Shown here one piece after another: positions 28,141 to 37,527 of a DNA stretch of 64,000 bases; within the stretch, counting starts at the first letter, position 1; each line of letters opens with the position of its first letter. The stretch covers positions 1-64,000 of the forward strand of contig NZ_JACBJQ010000009.1 in assembly GCF_013404075.1 (NCBI RefSeq), in the 5' to 3' direction. The DNA comes from Mycolicibacterium vinylchloridicum (GTDB lineage Bacteria; Actinomycetota; Actinomycetes; Mycobacteriales; Mycobacteriaceae). The notes under the pieces are model-generated. The model made no database searches. It was not told the origin of the DNA and saw only the letters and a program-made list of their open reading frames with translations. Position numbers and translations under genes: made by a program.

Positions 28141-29085
28141 GTGCCCCCGTCCAACGGCTCCATCGCGTCCGAATGGGTGCCGACCGGGTCGGTGACCGTA
28201 CGCGTGCCGGGAAAGGTGAACCTCTATCTGGAGGTCGGCGACCGCCGCGACGACGGCTACCACGAACTCGTCACCGTCTTCCACGCCGTGTCACTGGTGG
28301 ACGAGGTGACGGTGCGCAACGCCGACGTCCTGTCCCTGCGGGTCGTGGGCGAGGGCGCCGACGATCTGCCCGTCGACGAGCGCAATATCGCCTGGCAGGC
28401 GGCCGAGCTGATGGCCGAGCACGTCGGGCGGGCGCCCGATGTGGAGATCACGATCGAGAAGTCCATCCCGGTGGCCGGTGGCATGGCCGGTGGCAGCGCC
28501 AACGCTGCGGCGGTCCTCGTCGCCATGAACAACCTCTGGGAACTGGGCGTGCCGCGCCGCGATCTGCACGCGCTGGCCGCGCAGCTGGGCAGCGACGTCC
28601 CCTTTGCGTTGCATGGCGGTACCGCGCTGGGTACCGGCCGGGGCGAGGAGCTGGCGACGGTCTTGGCCCGCAGCACGTTTCACTGGGTGCTGGCCTTCGG
28701 GCAGGGCGGCTTGTCGACGGCCGCCGTCTACGGCGAGATCGACCGGCTGCGCGAGAGCGGGGATCCGCCTCGGCTCAGCGATCCCGAGCCGCTTCTGGGT
28801 GCTCTAGCAAGCGGTAACCCCCGCGAGCTGGCGGCGTTGCTCGGCAACGATCTTCAGGCGGCCGCGTTGAGTCTCAACCCCGGGCTCCGTCGCACTCTGC
28901 GGGCCGGAGCCGAGGCGGGCGCGCTGGCAGGCATTGTGTCCGGATCGGGTCCGACCTGCGCGTTTCTGTGCGAATCGGCGGCCGCGGCGGTGGATGTCGG
29001 CACCGAATTGGCCGGGGCGGACGTGTGCCGCACGGTACGAGTGGCCAGCGGACCCGTGCACGGCGCGCGCATTGTTTCCAGCTGA
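28141..29085 (+). CDS. ispE: 4-diphosphocytidyl-2-C-methyl-D-erythritol kinase
   Basis: A 314-residue GHMP kinase of the MEP isoprenoid pathway, phosphorylating CDP-methylerythritol. It shows [21 protein letters not shown] at the N-terminus, the ATP loop [15 protein letters not shown], and the C-terminal [13 protein letters not shown]. The start is GTG at 28141. It is the orthologue of Rv1011. Because the kinase gene interrupts the usual ksgA-ispE junction, ispE here needs its own promoter in the 68-base divergent gap, or read-through across the antisense gene. Confidence 0.94.
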   Translation: MPPSNGSIASEWVPTGSVTVRVPGKVNLYLEVGDRRDDGYHELVTVFHAVSLVDEVTVRNADVLSLRVVGEGADDLPVDERNIAWQAAELMAEHVGRAPDVEITIEKSIPVAGGMAGGSANAAAVLVAMNNLWELGVPRRDLHALAAQLGSDVPFALHGGTALGTGRGEELATVLARSTFHWVLAFGQGGLSTAAVYGEIDRLRESGDPPRLSDPEPLLGALASGNPRELAALLGNDLQAAALSLNPGLRRTLRAGAEAGALAGIVSGSGPTCAFLCESAAAAVDVGTELAGADVCRTVRVASGPVHGARIVSS

Positions 29086-29390
29086 GTCATCAGGTCTTCA
29101 TGTGTGACGCGCTTCTCATTACCCTCGAAAACTTGGCAGTAACTTAAGGGAAGTTTAAGATGATCCGCGGTGATGACTAGCGGCCTGGCACTGCATATGT
29201 GCGAGTCGCCCACCCTGATAAGGGGCGGGCGGCAGTCCGGTGGAACCGGGGTTTGTTCCGCACCATCACCATTTCGAGACCGAACCGCTCCCCAGTCGTA
29301 CCAGCGTGCCTTCTATGCACCGCGTTGCGGCAGGTGGAGCATGAATTCAACGTCGCTGATCACCCAGCTCCCGTTGCCGAGGAGGTCGTC
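29086..29390 (+). promoter_or_regulatory. ispE-pks16 intergenic region with two hairpins (possible structured leader)
   Basis: This 305-base gap holds no convincing gene. Two hairpins lie close together: 29207-29231 (CGCCC...GGGCG outer stem, three further G-C pairs after one mismatch, loop TGATAAG) and 29239-29264 (GGTGGAAC paired with GTTCC-G-CACC, one bulge). Upstream, AACTT-AAGGG-AAGTT (about 29141-29155) is a short inverted repeat in an A/T-rich stretch that could contain a promoter. Neither hairpin has a U-run, so a leader RNA structure is as likely as a terminator for ispE. No known riboswitch class was recognised. Confidence 0.35.
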
Positions 29391-31025
29391 GTGAGCCGCT
29401 TCACCGACAAGATGTTCCACAGTGCCTTGACCAGCAGTAAGGGCATGGTCACTGGGGAGCCGACTGAGCCGGTCCGGCACACGTGGTGGGAGGTGCACGA
29501 ACGTGCACGTCGTATCGCGGGTGGCCTGGAGGCCGCGGGGATCGGCCTCGGCGACGCCGTCGGCGTCCTGGCCGGTGCGCCGGTGGAGATCGCGCCGACC
29601 GCGCAGGGACTGTGGATGCGCGGTGCCAGCCTGACGATGCTGCACCAGCCCACGCCCCGCACCGACCTGGAGCAGTGGGCCAAGGACACCGCCACCGTCA
29701 TCGACATGATCGAGGCCAAGGCCGTCGTCGTCTCCGACCCGTTCCTGGTCGCCGTGCCGGTGCTCGAGGAGCGCGGCGTCAAGGTACTGACCGTCGAAGC
29801 GCTGCTGGCGGCAGACCCGATCGACCCGGTCGAGACCTCCGAGGACGATGTCGCGCTGATGCAGCTGACGTCCGGGTCGACCGGGTCTCCCAAGGCCGTG
29901 GTCATCACCCACCGCAACATCCACTCCAACGCCGAGGCGATGTTCATCGGCGCCAAGTACGACATCGAGAACGACGTCATGGTCAGCTGGCTGCCCTGTT
30001 TCCATGACATGGGCATGGTCGGCTTCCTGACGATCCCGATGTACTTCGGGGCCGAGCTGGTCAAGGTCACCCCGATGGACTTCCTGCGCGACACGCTGCT
30101 GTGGGCCAAGCTCATCGACAAGTACAAGGGCACCATGACCGCGGCGCCGAACTTCGCCTACGCGCTGTTCGCCAAGCGCCTGCGCCGCCAGGCCAAGCCC
30201 GGCGAGTTCGACCTGTCCACCCTGCGGTTCGCCCTCTCCGGGGCCGAGCCGGTGGAGCCCGCCGACGTCGAAGACCTGCTGGACGCCGGTAAGCCGTTCG
30301 GGTTGCGGGAATCGGCGATCCTGCCCGCCTACGGCATGGCCGAGACGACGCTGGCGGTGTCCTTCTCCGAATGCGACGCCGGCCTGGTGGTCGACGAGGT
30401 CGACGCCGACCTGCTGGCCGCGCTGCGCCGCGCGGTGCCCGCATCCAAGGGCAACACCCGTCGCCTGGCCACGCTGGGACCGCTGCTGACCGACCTTCAG
30501 GCGCGCATCGTCGACGAGGACGGCAACGTGCTGCCGGCTCGCGGGGTGGGCATCATCGAGCTGCGCGGTGAGTCGCTGACCCCGGGCTACATCACCATGG
30601 GTGGCTTCGTGCCCGCCCAGGACGAAAACGGTTGGTACGACACCGGTGATCTCGGCTACCTGCTGGAGAACGGCCACGTCGTGGTGTGTGGTCGCGTGAA
30701 GGACGTCATCATCATGGCCGGGCGCAACATCTACCCGACCGACATCGAGCGGGCGGCCAGCCGTGTCGAAGGGGTTCGCCCCGGATGCGCGGTTGCGGTA
30801 CGGCTCGACGCCGGCCACTCCCGCGAGACCTTCGCGGTGGCTGTCGAATCCAACGCCTGGCAGGACCCGGCCGCAGTACGTCGCATCGAGCACGAGGTCG
30901 CCCACGAGGTGGTCGCCGAGGTCGATGTGCGCCCGCGCAATGTCGTGGTCCTCGGGCCCGGCACGATTCCGAAGACCCCGTCGGGCAAGCTGCGCCGCGC
31001 GAACTCGGTGGCGCTGGTCACCTAG
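29391..31025 (+). CDS. pks16: Fatty acyl-AMP ligase / acyl-CoA synthetase-like protein Pks16
   Basis: A 544-residue adenylate-forming enzyme closely matching Rv1013 (Pks16) throughout. It shows the AMP-binding P-loop [12 protein letters not shown], the [12 protein letters not shown] motif, YDTGDLGYL and the C-terminal [10 protein letters not shown] lysine segment. Despite its name it is not a polyketide synthase; it belongs to the FadD/FAAL group that activates fatty acids as acyl-adenylates. The GTG at 29391 is preceded by GAGGAGG-type sequence and gives the expected MSRFT-like start. A 305-base leader region precedes it. It ends at a convergent hairpin shared with the O-methyltransferase. 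Confidence 0.92.
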   Translation: MSRFTDKMFHSALTSSKGMVTGEPTEPVRHTWWEVHERARRIAGGLEAAGIGLGDAVGVLAGAPVEIAPTAQGLWMRGASLTMLHQPTPRTDLEQWAKDTATVIDMIEAKAVVVSDPFLVAVPVLEERGVKVLTVEALLAADPIDPVETSEDDVALMQLTSGSTGSPKAVVITHRNIHSNAEAMFIGAKYDIENDVMVSWLPCFHDMGMVGFLTIPMYFGAELVKVTPMDFLRDTLLWAKLIDKYKGTMTAAPNFAYALFAKRLRRQAKPGEFDLSTLRFALSGAEPVEPADVEDLLDAGKPFGLRESAILPAYGMAETTLAVSFSECDAGLVVDEVDADLLAALRRAVPASKGNTRRLATLGPLLTDLQARIVDEDGNVLPARGVGIIELRGESLTPGYITMGGFVPAQDENGWYDTGDLGYLLENGHVVVCGRVKDVIIMAGRNIYPTDIERAASRVEGVRPGCAVAVRLDAGHSRETFAVAVESNAWQDPAAVRRIEHEVAHEVVAEVDVRPRNVVVLGPGTIPKTPSGKLRRANSVALVT

Positions 31026-31046
31026 TCCGGCGGGCTGGAGCGAAGC

Positions 31047-31073
31047 GACTCGGGGAATCGAGCTAGCCGAGTC
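31047..31073. terminator. Hairpin between convergent pks16 and O-methyltransferase genes
   Basis: GACTCGG (31047-31053) and CCGAGTC (31067-31073) form a perfect 7-bp stem with a 13-base loop. It begins 21 bases after the pks16 stop and ends at the base before the stop codon of the opposite gene. No long U-run follows, so it may act weakly or block antisense read-through. Confidence 0.45.
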
Positions 31074-31724
31074 TCAGGCCCGGCAGCTGATCTCCATGGC
31101 ATCGGAGTTTCGGACTGGGAAGCTCACGCCCACATAGCCGTTCGCCGGATCGCGGATGTACTCCACGTACGGCTGCGCGTCGGCCAGGCCGGTGTTGTCG
31201 GCGATGACGAGCGCTCCCGGGCTCAGTTTCGGCCCCAGCAGCTCGAGCACCGGGACGTACAGATCCTTCCAGCCGTCGAGCAGCACAAAGTTCACCGGCT
31301 CCTCGATGCCGGCCAGCGTCTCGGTGGCGTCGCCCTCCAGGACGGTGATCAGATCGTCGAGGCCGACCTCGGCGAAGCTGGCTTTGGCGGAGACGACCTT
31401 GGCTGCACTGAGCTCGGTCGTGACAACACGCCCGACGCCGTTGTCGCGTACCGCACTGGCCAGATGAATTGCCGAGAGCCCCAACGACATTCCGAATTCC
31501 ACAACCAGGGCGGGCCGGGTCGCGCGCACCAGCGTGTAGAGCAGTAGCCCGGACTCCGGGGTCACCGGCAGATAGAAGTCGCTGAAGGCGTCAGCCCGTT
31601 CCTGTGCGGTCTTCGCCGCCCGAATCTGGTCGCCGCGTTCGTGAAGCCGGGCCATCTGCTCGGTTGCCTCGGCGTACATGCGGTCGATGACCGCGGCGAC
31701 TTTCGGGTCGCGCAGCGTGTTCAT
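31074..31724 (-). CDS. Class I SAM-dependent O-methyltransferase
   Basis: A 216-residue soluble methyltransferase of the catechol/caffeoyl-CoA O-methyltransferase type. The SAM-binding region VVEFGMSLGLSAIHLASAV is near residue 70 and the acidic metal-site region VLLDGWKDLYVPVLELL near residue 140. The substrate is unknown. The ATG at 31724 overlaps the stop of the upstream MFS-USP gene (ATGA), so the two are translationally coupled. This pairing could mean that the transporter exports, or responds to, the methylated small molecule; that is inference only. Confidence 0.82.
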   Translation of the reverse strand: MNTLRDPKVAAVIDRMYAEATEQMARLHERGDQIRAAKTAQERADAFSDFYLPVTPESGLLLYTLVRATRPALVVEFGMSLGLSAIHLASAVRDNGVGRVVTTELSAAKVVSAKASFAEVGLDDLITVLEGDATETLAGIEEPVNFVLLDGWKDLYVPVLELLGPKLSPGALVIADNTGLADAQPYVEYIRDPANGYVGVSFPVRNSDAMEISCRA

Positions 31725-33736
31725 GGCGCCGAGGGTACCCGCGCAAGCTGGCGAGAAGCTGGTGTCGCCGTCGAGGAGGCGTCCAGCGACTGGGGGACGA
31801 GCAGGACCGGAATGTCGGTGTGCGCCACGACCGCCGCAGCGACGCTGCCGTGAAGGTGACCGAGCAAGCCGTTGCGACGATGCGGTCCGAGGACGATGAT
31901 GCCGGCCCGGTGTTCGGATGCGGCTTCGACGATTCCCTGCCAGGTCGGTGATGCCTCGATCGCCAGACTGCACGATCGGAATCCCGCCGCGTCGGCAAGC
32001 GCCGCGCCGTGGGCAGCCGTCCGCTCGGCGGCCAGCCGCACCTGGCTGGCCCGGTCGGCGTCGAACGGCTCGCCGTCATGTGGTGTGAAGCCGACGTCGA
32101 CGGGCTGCCAGACACAGACCACGACGGCGTCACGCGGCGAAAGTTGTTCAGCGGCTTGGGCTATCGCATGGTCGGCCAGCTCCGAACCGTCGTAGGCGAA
32201 CAGCACGGGACCGGTCGGCGCAGCCGGGTGGTGATGCGGCGCCGGCGCCGTCCGGCTCGCTATCCGCACTGGGGTCGGCGACGGCACGGCTGAGCGCAGC
32301 CGCGCCAGCAGTGGTGGTGAATACCACGCGGGGGAGTCGCCGTCGAGGAACTCGTCGAGGTCCGGCTTCTGCGGACGTGCACCGCTGAGTGCGTAGACCG
32401 CGACCCCGAACACCGCACCACCGATCGCCAGCGCGAACCCGATCCACAGCGCGACACCGGTGCCTTCCAGCAGATCGCCGGAGTATCGGGTGGCCAGGTG
32501 GGCGAAGATCGGCGCCACCATGAAGGCGGCGACCGCACGCAGCAGCTCGATGATCGCGAACACCCGCTGCAGGCTGTTGGACTGCAGGGAGAATCCGGCG
32601 ACAAACAAAGCCGGCGCGACCGTCGCGCCGAGCGCCAAACCCGTCAACGCCGAACCAAGAAGTGCCAGTGGAACATTCGCGGGAAGCGACGCCCGGAAGA
32701 CGGCGATCCCGGCCGCCAGTAGAAACATCCCGACGAGGGGCAGGAAGTGCATCGCGCGCCGGGAGATGACGATGCCGAACACCACCGCCATCACCAGGGC
32801 GCCACCCAGTTCGGGCAGGTACAGAAGGCCGACCTGGACGGGGCTGAAATGCTGCATGAAGACCGACGCGGTCAGTGCGGTGGCCGCCACCGAAGCGGCT
32901 GCGGCGAACAGGGCCACACCGACACCCGCGACCGGGATCGCGCTCGTCATCATCGTGCGGATCGTCAGCAGCGGCCGGCGTGCGCGGAATTGGTACACGA
33001 TCAGCACCACGATCAGGGCCAGCCCGCCGAACATCGGCCCCGTCACCGCGAGGTCGGAGAACTCGTGAGTGGTCAGCAGCGCGGCGCCCACGAACGCGGC
33101 CGTACATCCCACGGTGGCCAGGGCAATCGCCGTGAGGTCGAGCGGCGCGCTCGGATCGGCGGGCGGTGCATCGTCGAATGTCAAGGCCGCCAGCACAAGA
33201 GCCGATAGCGCGATCACCGCGACGATCCAGAACAAGGGCCGCCAGGCGTGTGCCTCGGCCTGCACGCCGCCGACGAACGGTCCGAGGGCGACAGCCCCGA
33301 AGACGCACATGTTCATGATCACCGCGGTAGTGCGCAGCTTGTCGCGGGGAAACCCGATCGTGAGTGGCGGCGCGGCGGCGATCAGAAGCATGCTCGTGGC
33401 CAGGCCCTGCAGGACGTGGCCGGTGATGAATGCCGTTGCATTCGGCGCGGCCGCCGCAACGACCGAGCCGACGACGAGCACGACCGCATAGACGAGCAGC
33501 ATGCGCCGCTGCGGAAGATGCTGTGCGAATTGCACGGCCAGCACCGTGCCCACCGCGTAGGCGGCGTTGCCCAGCCCCGAGCTCAGCGCCATCGTCTGGG
33601 TCGTCATGTGCAGTTGTTCGGAGATGATGGGGACGAGCGGGTCCAGGGCGGCCGAAAGGGCGAGGTAGGGGATCAGTGCGAGGGTGACCATCGCAGCCAC
33701 CGCCGGATACCGCCCCGCCAGCGGGCCCTGGCGCAT
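31721..33736 (-). CDS. MFS transporter fused to a universal stress protein domain
   Basis: A 671-residue fusion. Residues about 1-460 form a major-facilitator transporter of the 14-helix drug-efflux type (many hydrophobic segments, e.g. VTLALIPYLALSAALDPLVPI at the N-terminus). After a Pro/His-rich linker, residues about 495-640 form a universal stress protein domain: VLFAYDGSELADHAI at its start and the nucleotide-binding GPHRRNGLLGHLHGS near the end. Such a fusion could couple efflux to ATP/AMP or c-di-AMP-like ligand sensing. It is divergent from the QueG-like gene across 177 bases and coupled to the O-methyltransferase by ATGA. Confidence 0.85.
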   Translation of the reverse strand: MRQGPLAGRYPAVAAMVTLALIPYLALSAALDPLVPIISEQLHMTTQTMALSSGLGNAAYAVGTVLAVQFAQHLPQRRMLLVYAVVLVVGSVVAAAAPNATAFITGHVLQGLATSMLLIAAAPPLTIGFPRDKLRTTAVIMNMCVFGAVALGPFVGGVQAEAHAWRPLFWIVAVIALSALVLAALTFDDAPPADPSAPLDLTAIALATVGCTAAFVGAALLTTHEFSDLAVTGPMFGGLALIVVLIVYQFRARRPLLTIRTMMTSAIPVAGVGVALFAAAASVAATALTASVFMQHFSPVQVGLLYLPELGGALVMAVVFGIVISRRAMHFLPLVGMFLLAAGIAVFRASLPANVPLALLGSALTGLALGATVAPALFVAGFSLQSNSLQRVFAIIELLRAVAAFMVAPIFAHLATRYSGDLLEGTGVALWIGFALAIGGAVFGVAVYALSGARPQKPDLDEFLDGDSPAWYSPPLLARLRSAVPSPTPVRIASRTAPAPHHHPAAPTGPVLFAYDGSELADHAIAQAAEQLSPRDAVVVCVWQPVDVGFTPHDGEPFDADRASQVRLAAERTAAHGAALADAAGFRSCSLAIEASPTWQGIVEAASEHRAGIIVLGPHRRNGLLGHLHGSVAAAVVAHTDIPVLLVPQSLDASSTATPASRQLARVPSAP

Positions 33737-33887
33737 CAGCGTCGTCCCCCGGTCTGCGCGGGGTGTGCTGTCGGGGGCAATGGCACGGGCGCGGCGAGAC
33801 AGAACATGGATTCAAACAACTTTACATAGGTAACCAATATTCCGCTGACCGGCGTGGTGCTGGTCACGCCGTCGAGTGCGCAGCCAG

Positions 33888-33911
33888 CTGAGTATGGTGT
33901 ACTGTACTCAG
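33888..33911. promoter_or_regulatory. Inverted repeat directly upstream of the QueG-like gene
   Basis: CTGAGTA and TACTCAG are perfect 7-bp arms separated by 10 bases. The repeat ends 2 bases before the ATG at 33914, so a bound regulator would block transcription or translation start. The divergent MFS-USP gene starts 151 bases away, and the same protein could control both. No regulator gene is adjacent. Confidence 0.5.
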
Positions 33912-33913
33912 AT

Positions 33914-34945
33914 ATGAACCTGCCGCCCCGTCTGGCCGAACATCCCACCGTGCGGGCTGTGCGTGGCCGCCGGCGTCCCGAACCGGCCGGCGTGATCGAT
34001 GCCGACTGGCTGCGCGAGCTGTGCCTGGCCGCGGGTGCCGATGACGTGGCCTTCGCCAGCGTCGACAACCCCGACCTGGCCGGTGAGCGCGAGCACGTCG
34101 AGGCCGCACTGCCCGGCACGCGGAGCTACATCAGCCTGGTGGTCCGGATGAACCGCGACAACGTGCGCTCGGTCGCGCGCAGCGTGGCCAACCAGGAATT
34201 CCATCGCACCGGTGAGCTGATCAACGAGGCCGCCCACCGGATCACCCGTGCGTTGCAGGACGCCGGCCACCGCGTACTCAACCCGTCGGCCACGTTTCCG
34301 ATGGAGATGGATCGCTACCCGGGCCGGATCTGGGTGGTCGCGCACAAGCCCGTCGCGGTGGCGTCCGGGCTTGGCGTGATGGGTATCCACCGCAATGTCA
34401 TTCATCCCAAGTTCGGCAACTTCATCCTGCTTGCCACCATTCTCGTCGACGCGCCGGTGAGCAGTTACGGTGTGCCGCTGGACTATTCACCATGTCTGGA
34501 ATGCAAGCTCTGTGTTGCGGCCTGCCCGGTGGGCGCGATCAAGAAGGACGGCGAATTCGACTTCCTCGCCTGCTCGGTGCACAACTATCGCGAGTTCATG
34601 GGCGGGTTCACCGACTGGGCGCAGACGATCGCCGACAGTGAGGACGCCGCCGACTTTCGGTCGCGGGTGACCGATTCGGAGAACGCATCGATGTGGCAGA
34701 GCCTGTCGTTCAAGGCGAACTACAAGGCCGCGTACTGCCTGGCGGTCTGTCCGGCGGGCGAGGATGTCATCGAGCCCTACCTCGAAGATCGCAAGGGATT
34801 CATGGACCTCGTCCTGCGGCCGTTGCAGGAGAAGTCCGAAACCCTTTACGTGCTGCCGAATTCGGCGGCCAAGTCGCACGCCGAGAAGCGCTTCCCGCAC
34901 AAGCCGGTCAAAGTCGTCGATAGCGGGGTCCGGGGGCGCGCGTAG
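33914..34945 (+). CDS. 4Fe-4S protein related to epoxyqueuosine reductase QueG / reductive dehalogenases
   Basis: A 343-residue iron-sulfur protein. An N-terminal DUF1730-like domain (about 20-190) precedes a ferredoxin-like domain with CLECKLCVAACP (CxxCxxCxxxCP, first 4Fe-4S cluster) and a second cluster assembled from the Cys of ACSVH and CLAVCP. QueG and reductive dehalogenases pair such clusters with cobalamin. This protein is longer and diverged from QueG, so tRNA modification is not assured; a redox function on another substrate is possible. The ATG at 33914 follows the palindrome at 33888-33911 with no obvious Shine-Dalgarno sequence, consistent with a short or absent leader. Confidence 0.75.
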   Translation: MNLPPRLAEHPTVRAVRGRRRPEPAGVIDADWLRELCLAAGADDVAFASVDNPDLAGEREHVEAALPGTRSYISLVVRMNRDNVRSVARSVANQEFHRTGELINEAAHRITRALQDAGHRVLNPSATFPMEMDRYPGRIWVVAHKPVAVASGLGVMGIHRNVIHPKFGNFILLATILVDAPVSSYGVPLDYSPCLECKLCVAACPVGAIKKDGEFDFLACSVHNYREFMGGFTDWAQTIADSEDAADFRSRVTDSENASMWQSLSFKANYKAAYCLAVCPAGEDVIEPYLEDRKGFMDLVLRPLQEKSETLYVLPNSAAKSHAEKRFPHKPVKVVDSGVRGRA

Positions 34946-34954
34946 GCTGGGCCG

Positions 34955-35611
34955 ATGGCACGCGCGCTCGGCTGGGTCGGTGTGTTCGGTGCTGCACTGG
35001 CGATGGTCCTGGTGCTCGGCCTCGATGTCACGCTCGGCGGCCGGGCGCACCGTCGAGGCGGTGAGCTCCGCGGGGCCACGATCTCCGAATATGTTTACAC
35101 CCCGGGCAGTTGGGCTTTCGTCGTCGCGGTGCTGATGCTGGCCGGTACGTCGGCAGCCCTGTTGTACGGCCTGATCCGGGCCGGACGAGTGCGCTCGCTG
35201 TCGGCCGGTTCGGTGTTGATGACATTGTGGATCGTGGGCCTCGTCGCCGTCGTGGCGTTTCCCAAGCACAACTGGGTCACCGGGCCGAGTCTTTCCGGCA
35301 CCGTGCACCGGTACGCCACTCTGGTCGCTTTCGTTGCGCTACCGATCGCGGTGTTGCTGATCGCCAATGGCCGCGACGCCGCCGCGCGGGCGGCACGATG
35401 GCTTGCCCTCATTGGAATCGGTTGGCTGACAGTGTTGTTCGGGGCCATTGCGGTCGGCATCGTGACCGGTCAACGATGGTGGATGTTGATTCCGCTCGGA
35501 TTGGTGGAACGGGGGATCGCGGGTTTCGAGGTGGCCGCCCTGATCGCGCTGGGGGTGTGGCTGGCACGCAGCGAAGGTGCTGTGCTCGCCATCCCGTCGA
35601 GAGCGTCGTAG
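34955..35611 (+). CDS. DUF998 family membrane protein
   Basis: A 218-residue integral membrane protein with about six hydrophobic helices (e.g. VGVFGAALAMVLVLG, GSWAFVVAVLMLAGT, VLMTLWIVGLVAVVAF, WWMLIPLGLVERGI). The spacing and the FPKHNW loop fit the DUF998 family, whose function is unknown. It starts 9 bases after the QueG-like gene and is probably co-transcribed. Its 3' 142 bases overlap the C-terminal coding region of the convergent DUF6611 gene, an unusually long overlap for two real genes. Confidence 0.7.
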   Translation: MARALGWVGVFGAALAMVLVLGLDVTLGGRAHRRGGELRGATISEYVYTPGSWAFVVAVLMLAGTSAALLYGLIRAGRVRSLSAGSVLMTLWIVGLVAVVAFPKHNWVTGPSLSGTVHRYATLVAFVALPIAVLLIANGRDAAARAARWLALIGIGWLTVLFGAIAVGIVTGQRWWMLIPLGLVERGIAGFEVAALIALGVWLARSEGAVLAIPSRAS

Positions 35612-36057
35612 ACCTGCCACCACCGCGCCTCGTGCTGCGATGCGGAGATCCGGCCCTCGTCCAGGTCGAGGTCGGCGTGATCCAGGGTGCGCGCCATCAC
35701 CGGCAGCATCGCGTAGCGGCGGTCGGCATCGTCATTGCGGTAGCCGGCCATCGTGACGGCGCACAGTGTGCGCACCCGCATCCGCGTCTCGCCGGCCAGC
35801 GCGAACGTCAACGTGCCCACGGCGATGTAGATCATCGAGCCGGCGATCAGCGCTGTCTCGGGCATGCCGGACAGCTCGCCGCCGATCTGTAGGCCCAGCC
35901 ACAACGCCGCGCCCCACAGCGGCCAGCCCCGCCACAGTCGCAGCATCCGCCGTTCGCCGACGGTCATACCCGGCGGGAACACCACCAGCCGGTAGCGGGC
36001 AACCCCATAACGCGCCGGGTAGGCGGCGAAAGAACCCCAAACACGGGAAATACTCAC
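35470..36057 (-). CDS. DUF6611 family membrane-associated protein
   Basis: A 195-residue protein. The N-terminus (SISRVWGSFAAYPARYG...RLVVFPPGMTVGERRMLRLWRGWP) and the two hydrophobic segments around residues 48-85 resemble an actinobacterial family of unknown function annotated as DUF6611. The middle part is soluble and charged. The last 45 or so residues, encoded in the region overlapping the DUF998 gene, are basic and low complexity and may be an unconserved tail. Its role is unknown. Confidence 0.65.
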   Translation of the reverse strand: MSISRVWGSFAAYPARYGVARYRLVVFPPGMTVGERRMLRLWRGWPLWGAALWLGLQIGGELSGMPETALIAGSMIYIAVGTLTFALAGETRMRVRTLCAVTMAGYRNDDADRRYAMLPVMARTLDHADLDLDEGRISASQHEARWWQVYDALDGMASTAPSLRASHTPSAIRAATSKPAIPRSTNPSGINIHHR

Positions 36058-36142
36058 GCATTCAGGTCTACGTCAGTGCTTCCGCACGGGCTGCGATCTC
36101 TACGGAATCCTGACACCGCGGGGGCGAATCCTTACGACGTCT

Positions 36143-36718
36143 TCACCAGGCGTGTACCTGATTCTGGGCGGTCTCCAGGCCGACCTCGATCAGCAGTTCG
36201 GTCGCGTCGGCCGCCTGCTCGCAGATCGCGGGCACCTCCGGGCGTTCGGCGGCGCTGAAAGTCTCCAGCACATACGCCGCCGGATCCTTACGTCCCGGTG
36301 GGCGCCCGACCCCGATCCGAACCCGCTGAAAGTTCTTGGTACCCAGCGAACTGGCCACCGAACGCAGTCCGTTGTGGCCACCCTCGCCGCCACCGAGCTT
36401 CAGCCGGATGCGGCCGAAGTCGATGTCGAGCTCGTCATGGATGACGATCAGGTCGGTCGGCATCACCGAGTAGAACTTCGCCAACGGACCGACCTGTCGC
36501 CCGGACTCGTTCATGTAGGTGCGCGGTTTGGCCAGCACGACGGGGCGATGGCCGAGCCGTCCGGTCACGATCTCCGCGCCGGAACGCTTGTGCACCTTGA
36601 ACTGTCCGCCCATGCGGGCGGCCAGCACGTCGGCCACCATGAAACCGAGGTTGTGCCGGGTCTTGGCGTATTGCGGACCCGGGTTGCCGAGGCCGACAAC
36701 CAGCAGGGGTTCGGCCAC
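36143..36718 (-). CDS. pth: Peptidyl-tRNA hydrolase
   Basis: A 191-residue enzyme that releases tRNA from prematurely dropped peptidyl-tRNA. It shows [23 protein letters not shown] with the catalytic His, the PRTYMNESG motif and IVIHDELD with the catalytic Asp, then [13 protein letters not shown]. It is the orthologue of Rv1014c. It lies 6 bases downstream of rplY, a conserved pairing in mycobacteria, so both are likely on one transcript. Confidence 0.95.
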   Translation of the reverse strand: MAEPLLVVGLGNPGPQYAKTRHNLGFMVADVLAARMGGQFKVHKRSGAEIVTGRLGHRPVVLAKPRTYMNESGRQVGPLAKFYSVMPTDLIVIHDELDIDFGRIRLKLGGGEGGHNGLRSVASSLGTKNFQRVRIGVGRPPGRKDPAAYVLETFSAAERPEVPAICEQAADATELLIEVGLETAQNQVHAW

Positions 36719-36724
36719 TGCGGC

Positions 36725-37393
36725 TTACTCGGCCTCGGCCGACTCGCCCTCGCCCGCGGCGCTCTGGGCCGCTTCGGCCGCGTCGGCGGCCTGCTCCGCG
36801 ATCGACTCGCCGCCGCCCTCGGACTCCAGGTCCTCGGCAGACGGGGCGGTGACGATGTTGACGATCAGCATGTCGGGATCGCTGACCAGCGTGACGCCCT
36901 TGGGCAGCTCGACCTGGCCGGCGGTGATCTGGGTGCCTTCCTCGGCGCCTTCGATCGACACGGTCAGGTGCTCCGGGATCGACATGGCTTCGGCCTCGAT
37001 CTCGATGACGTTGGCGTCCTGGGTGACCAGGGTGCCGGAGGCGGCATCGCCCTCGAGGGTGATGTGAACCTCGACGGTCACCTTCTCGCCGCGACGGACG
37101 ACCAGCAGGTCGGCGTGCTGGATGTTGCGGCGGATCGGATGCACGGAGAGGGCCTTGGTCAGGGCCAGCTGCTCTTTGCCGTTGATGTCGAGGACCAGCA
37201 CCGCGTTGGCGCCGGAGTGACGCAGGACGGCGGCGTAGTCGCGAGCGTTGAGTTCGAGGTGCTGCGGCTCGGCGCCGTGACCGTAGAGGACGACGGGAAC
37301 CTTGCCGTCGCGGCGGGCCTGGCGCGATGCGCCCTTGCCGGTCTTCTCCCGCACGCTCGCGACGAGATTGTTGGTGCTGCCCTTTGTGGCCAT
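36725..37393 (-). CDS. rplY: 50S ribosomal protein L25/general stress protein Ctc
   Basis: A 222-residue 5S rRNA-binding protein of the long Ctc/TL5 type: an N-terminal L25 domain (about 5-95, with [20 protein letters not shown]), a C-terminal beta-domain (about 100-190), and a Glu/Ala-rich acidic tail. Ctc stabilises the ribosome under stress. The ATG at 37393 follows AGGAGCACCGAATC and starts the conserved [10 protein letters not shown]; an upstream extension is rejected. It is followed by pth after 6 bases. Confidence 0.94.
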   Translation of the reverse strand: MATKGSTNNLVASVREKTGKGASRQARRDGKVPVVLYGHGAEPQHLELNARDYAAVLRHSGANAVLVLDINGKEQLALTKALSVHPIRRNIQHADLLVVRRGEKVTVEVHITLEGDAASGTLVTQDANVIEIEAEAMSIPEHLTVSIEGAEEGTQITAGQVELPKGVTLVSDPDMLIVNIVTAPSAEDLESEGGGESIAEQAADAAEAAQSAAGEGESAEAE

Positions 37394-37527
37394 GATTCGG
37401 TGCTCCTGAGTTATGAGTGGTCTTCCGCACGGGGAAGGCAGGCACCGATCGATAAGGTTGCCTCGTCGATAACGGTGGCTGGACCACCCTCGCCGTGACG
37501 CGGCCACCAGGGTAGCCGACGAGTGTC

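Noticed and set aside
29391..31025. Reading the gene as a polyketide synthase because of its name
   Set aside because: The protein has only an adenylate-forming domain of 544 residues; there is no ketosynthase, acyltransferase or carrier domain.
37474..37488. GGTGG-N5-CCACC hairpin downstream of the SDR gene
   Set aside because: A 5-bp stem without a U-tract is too weak to call as a terminator.
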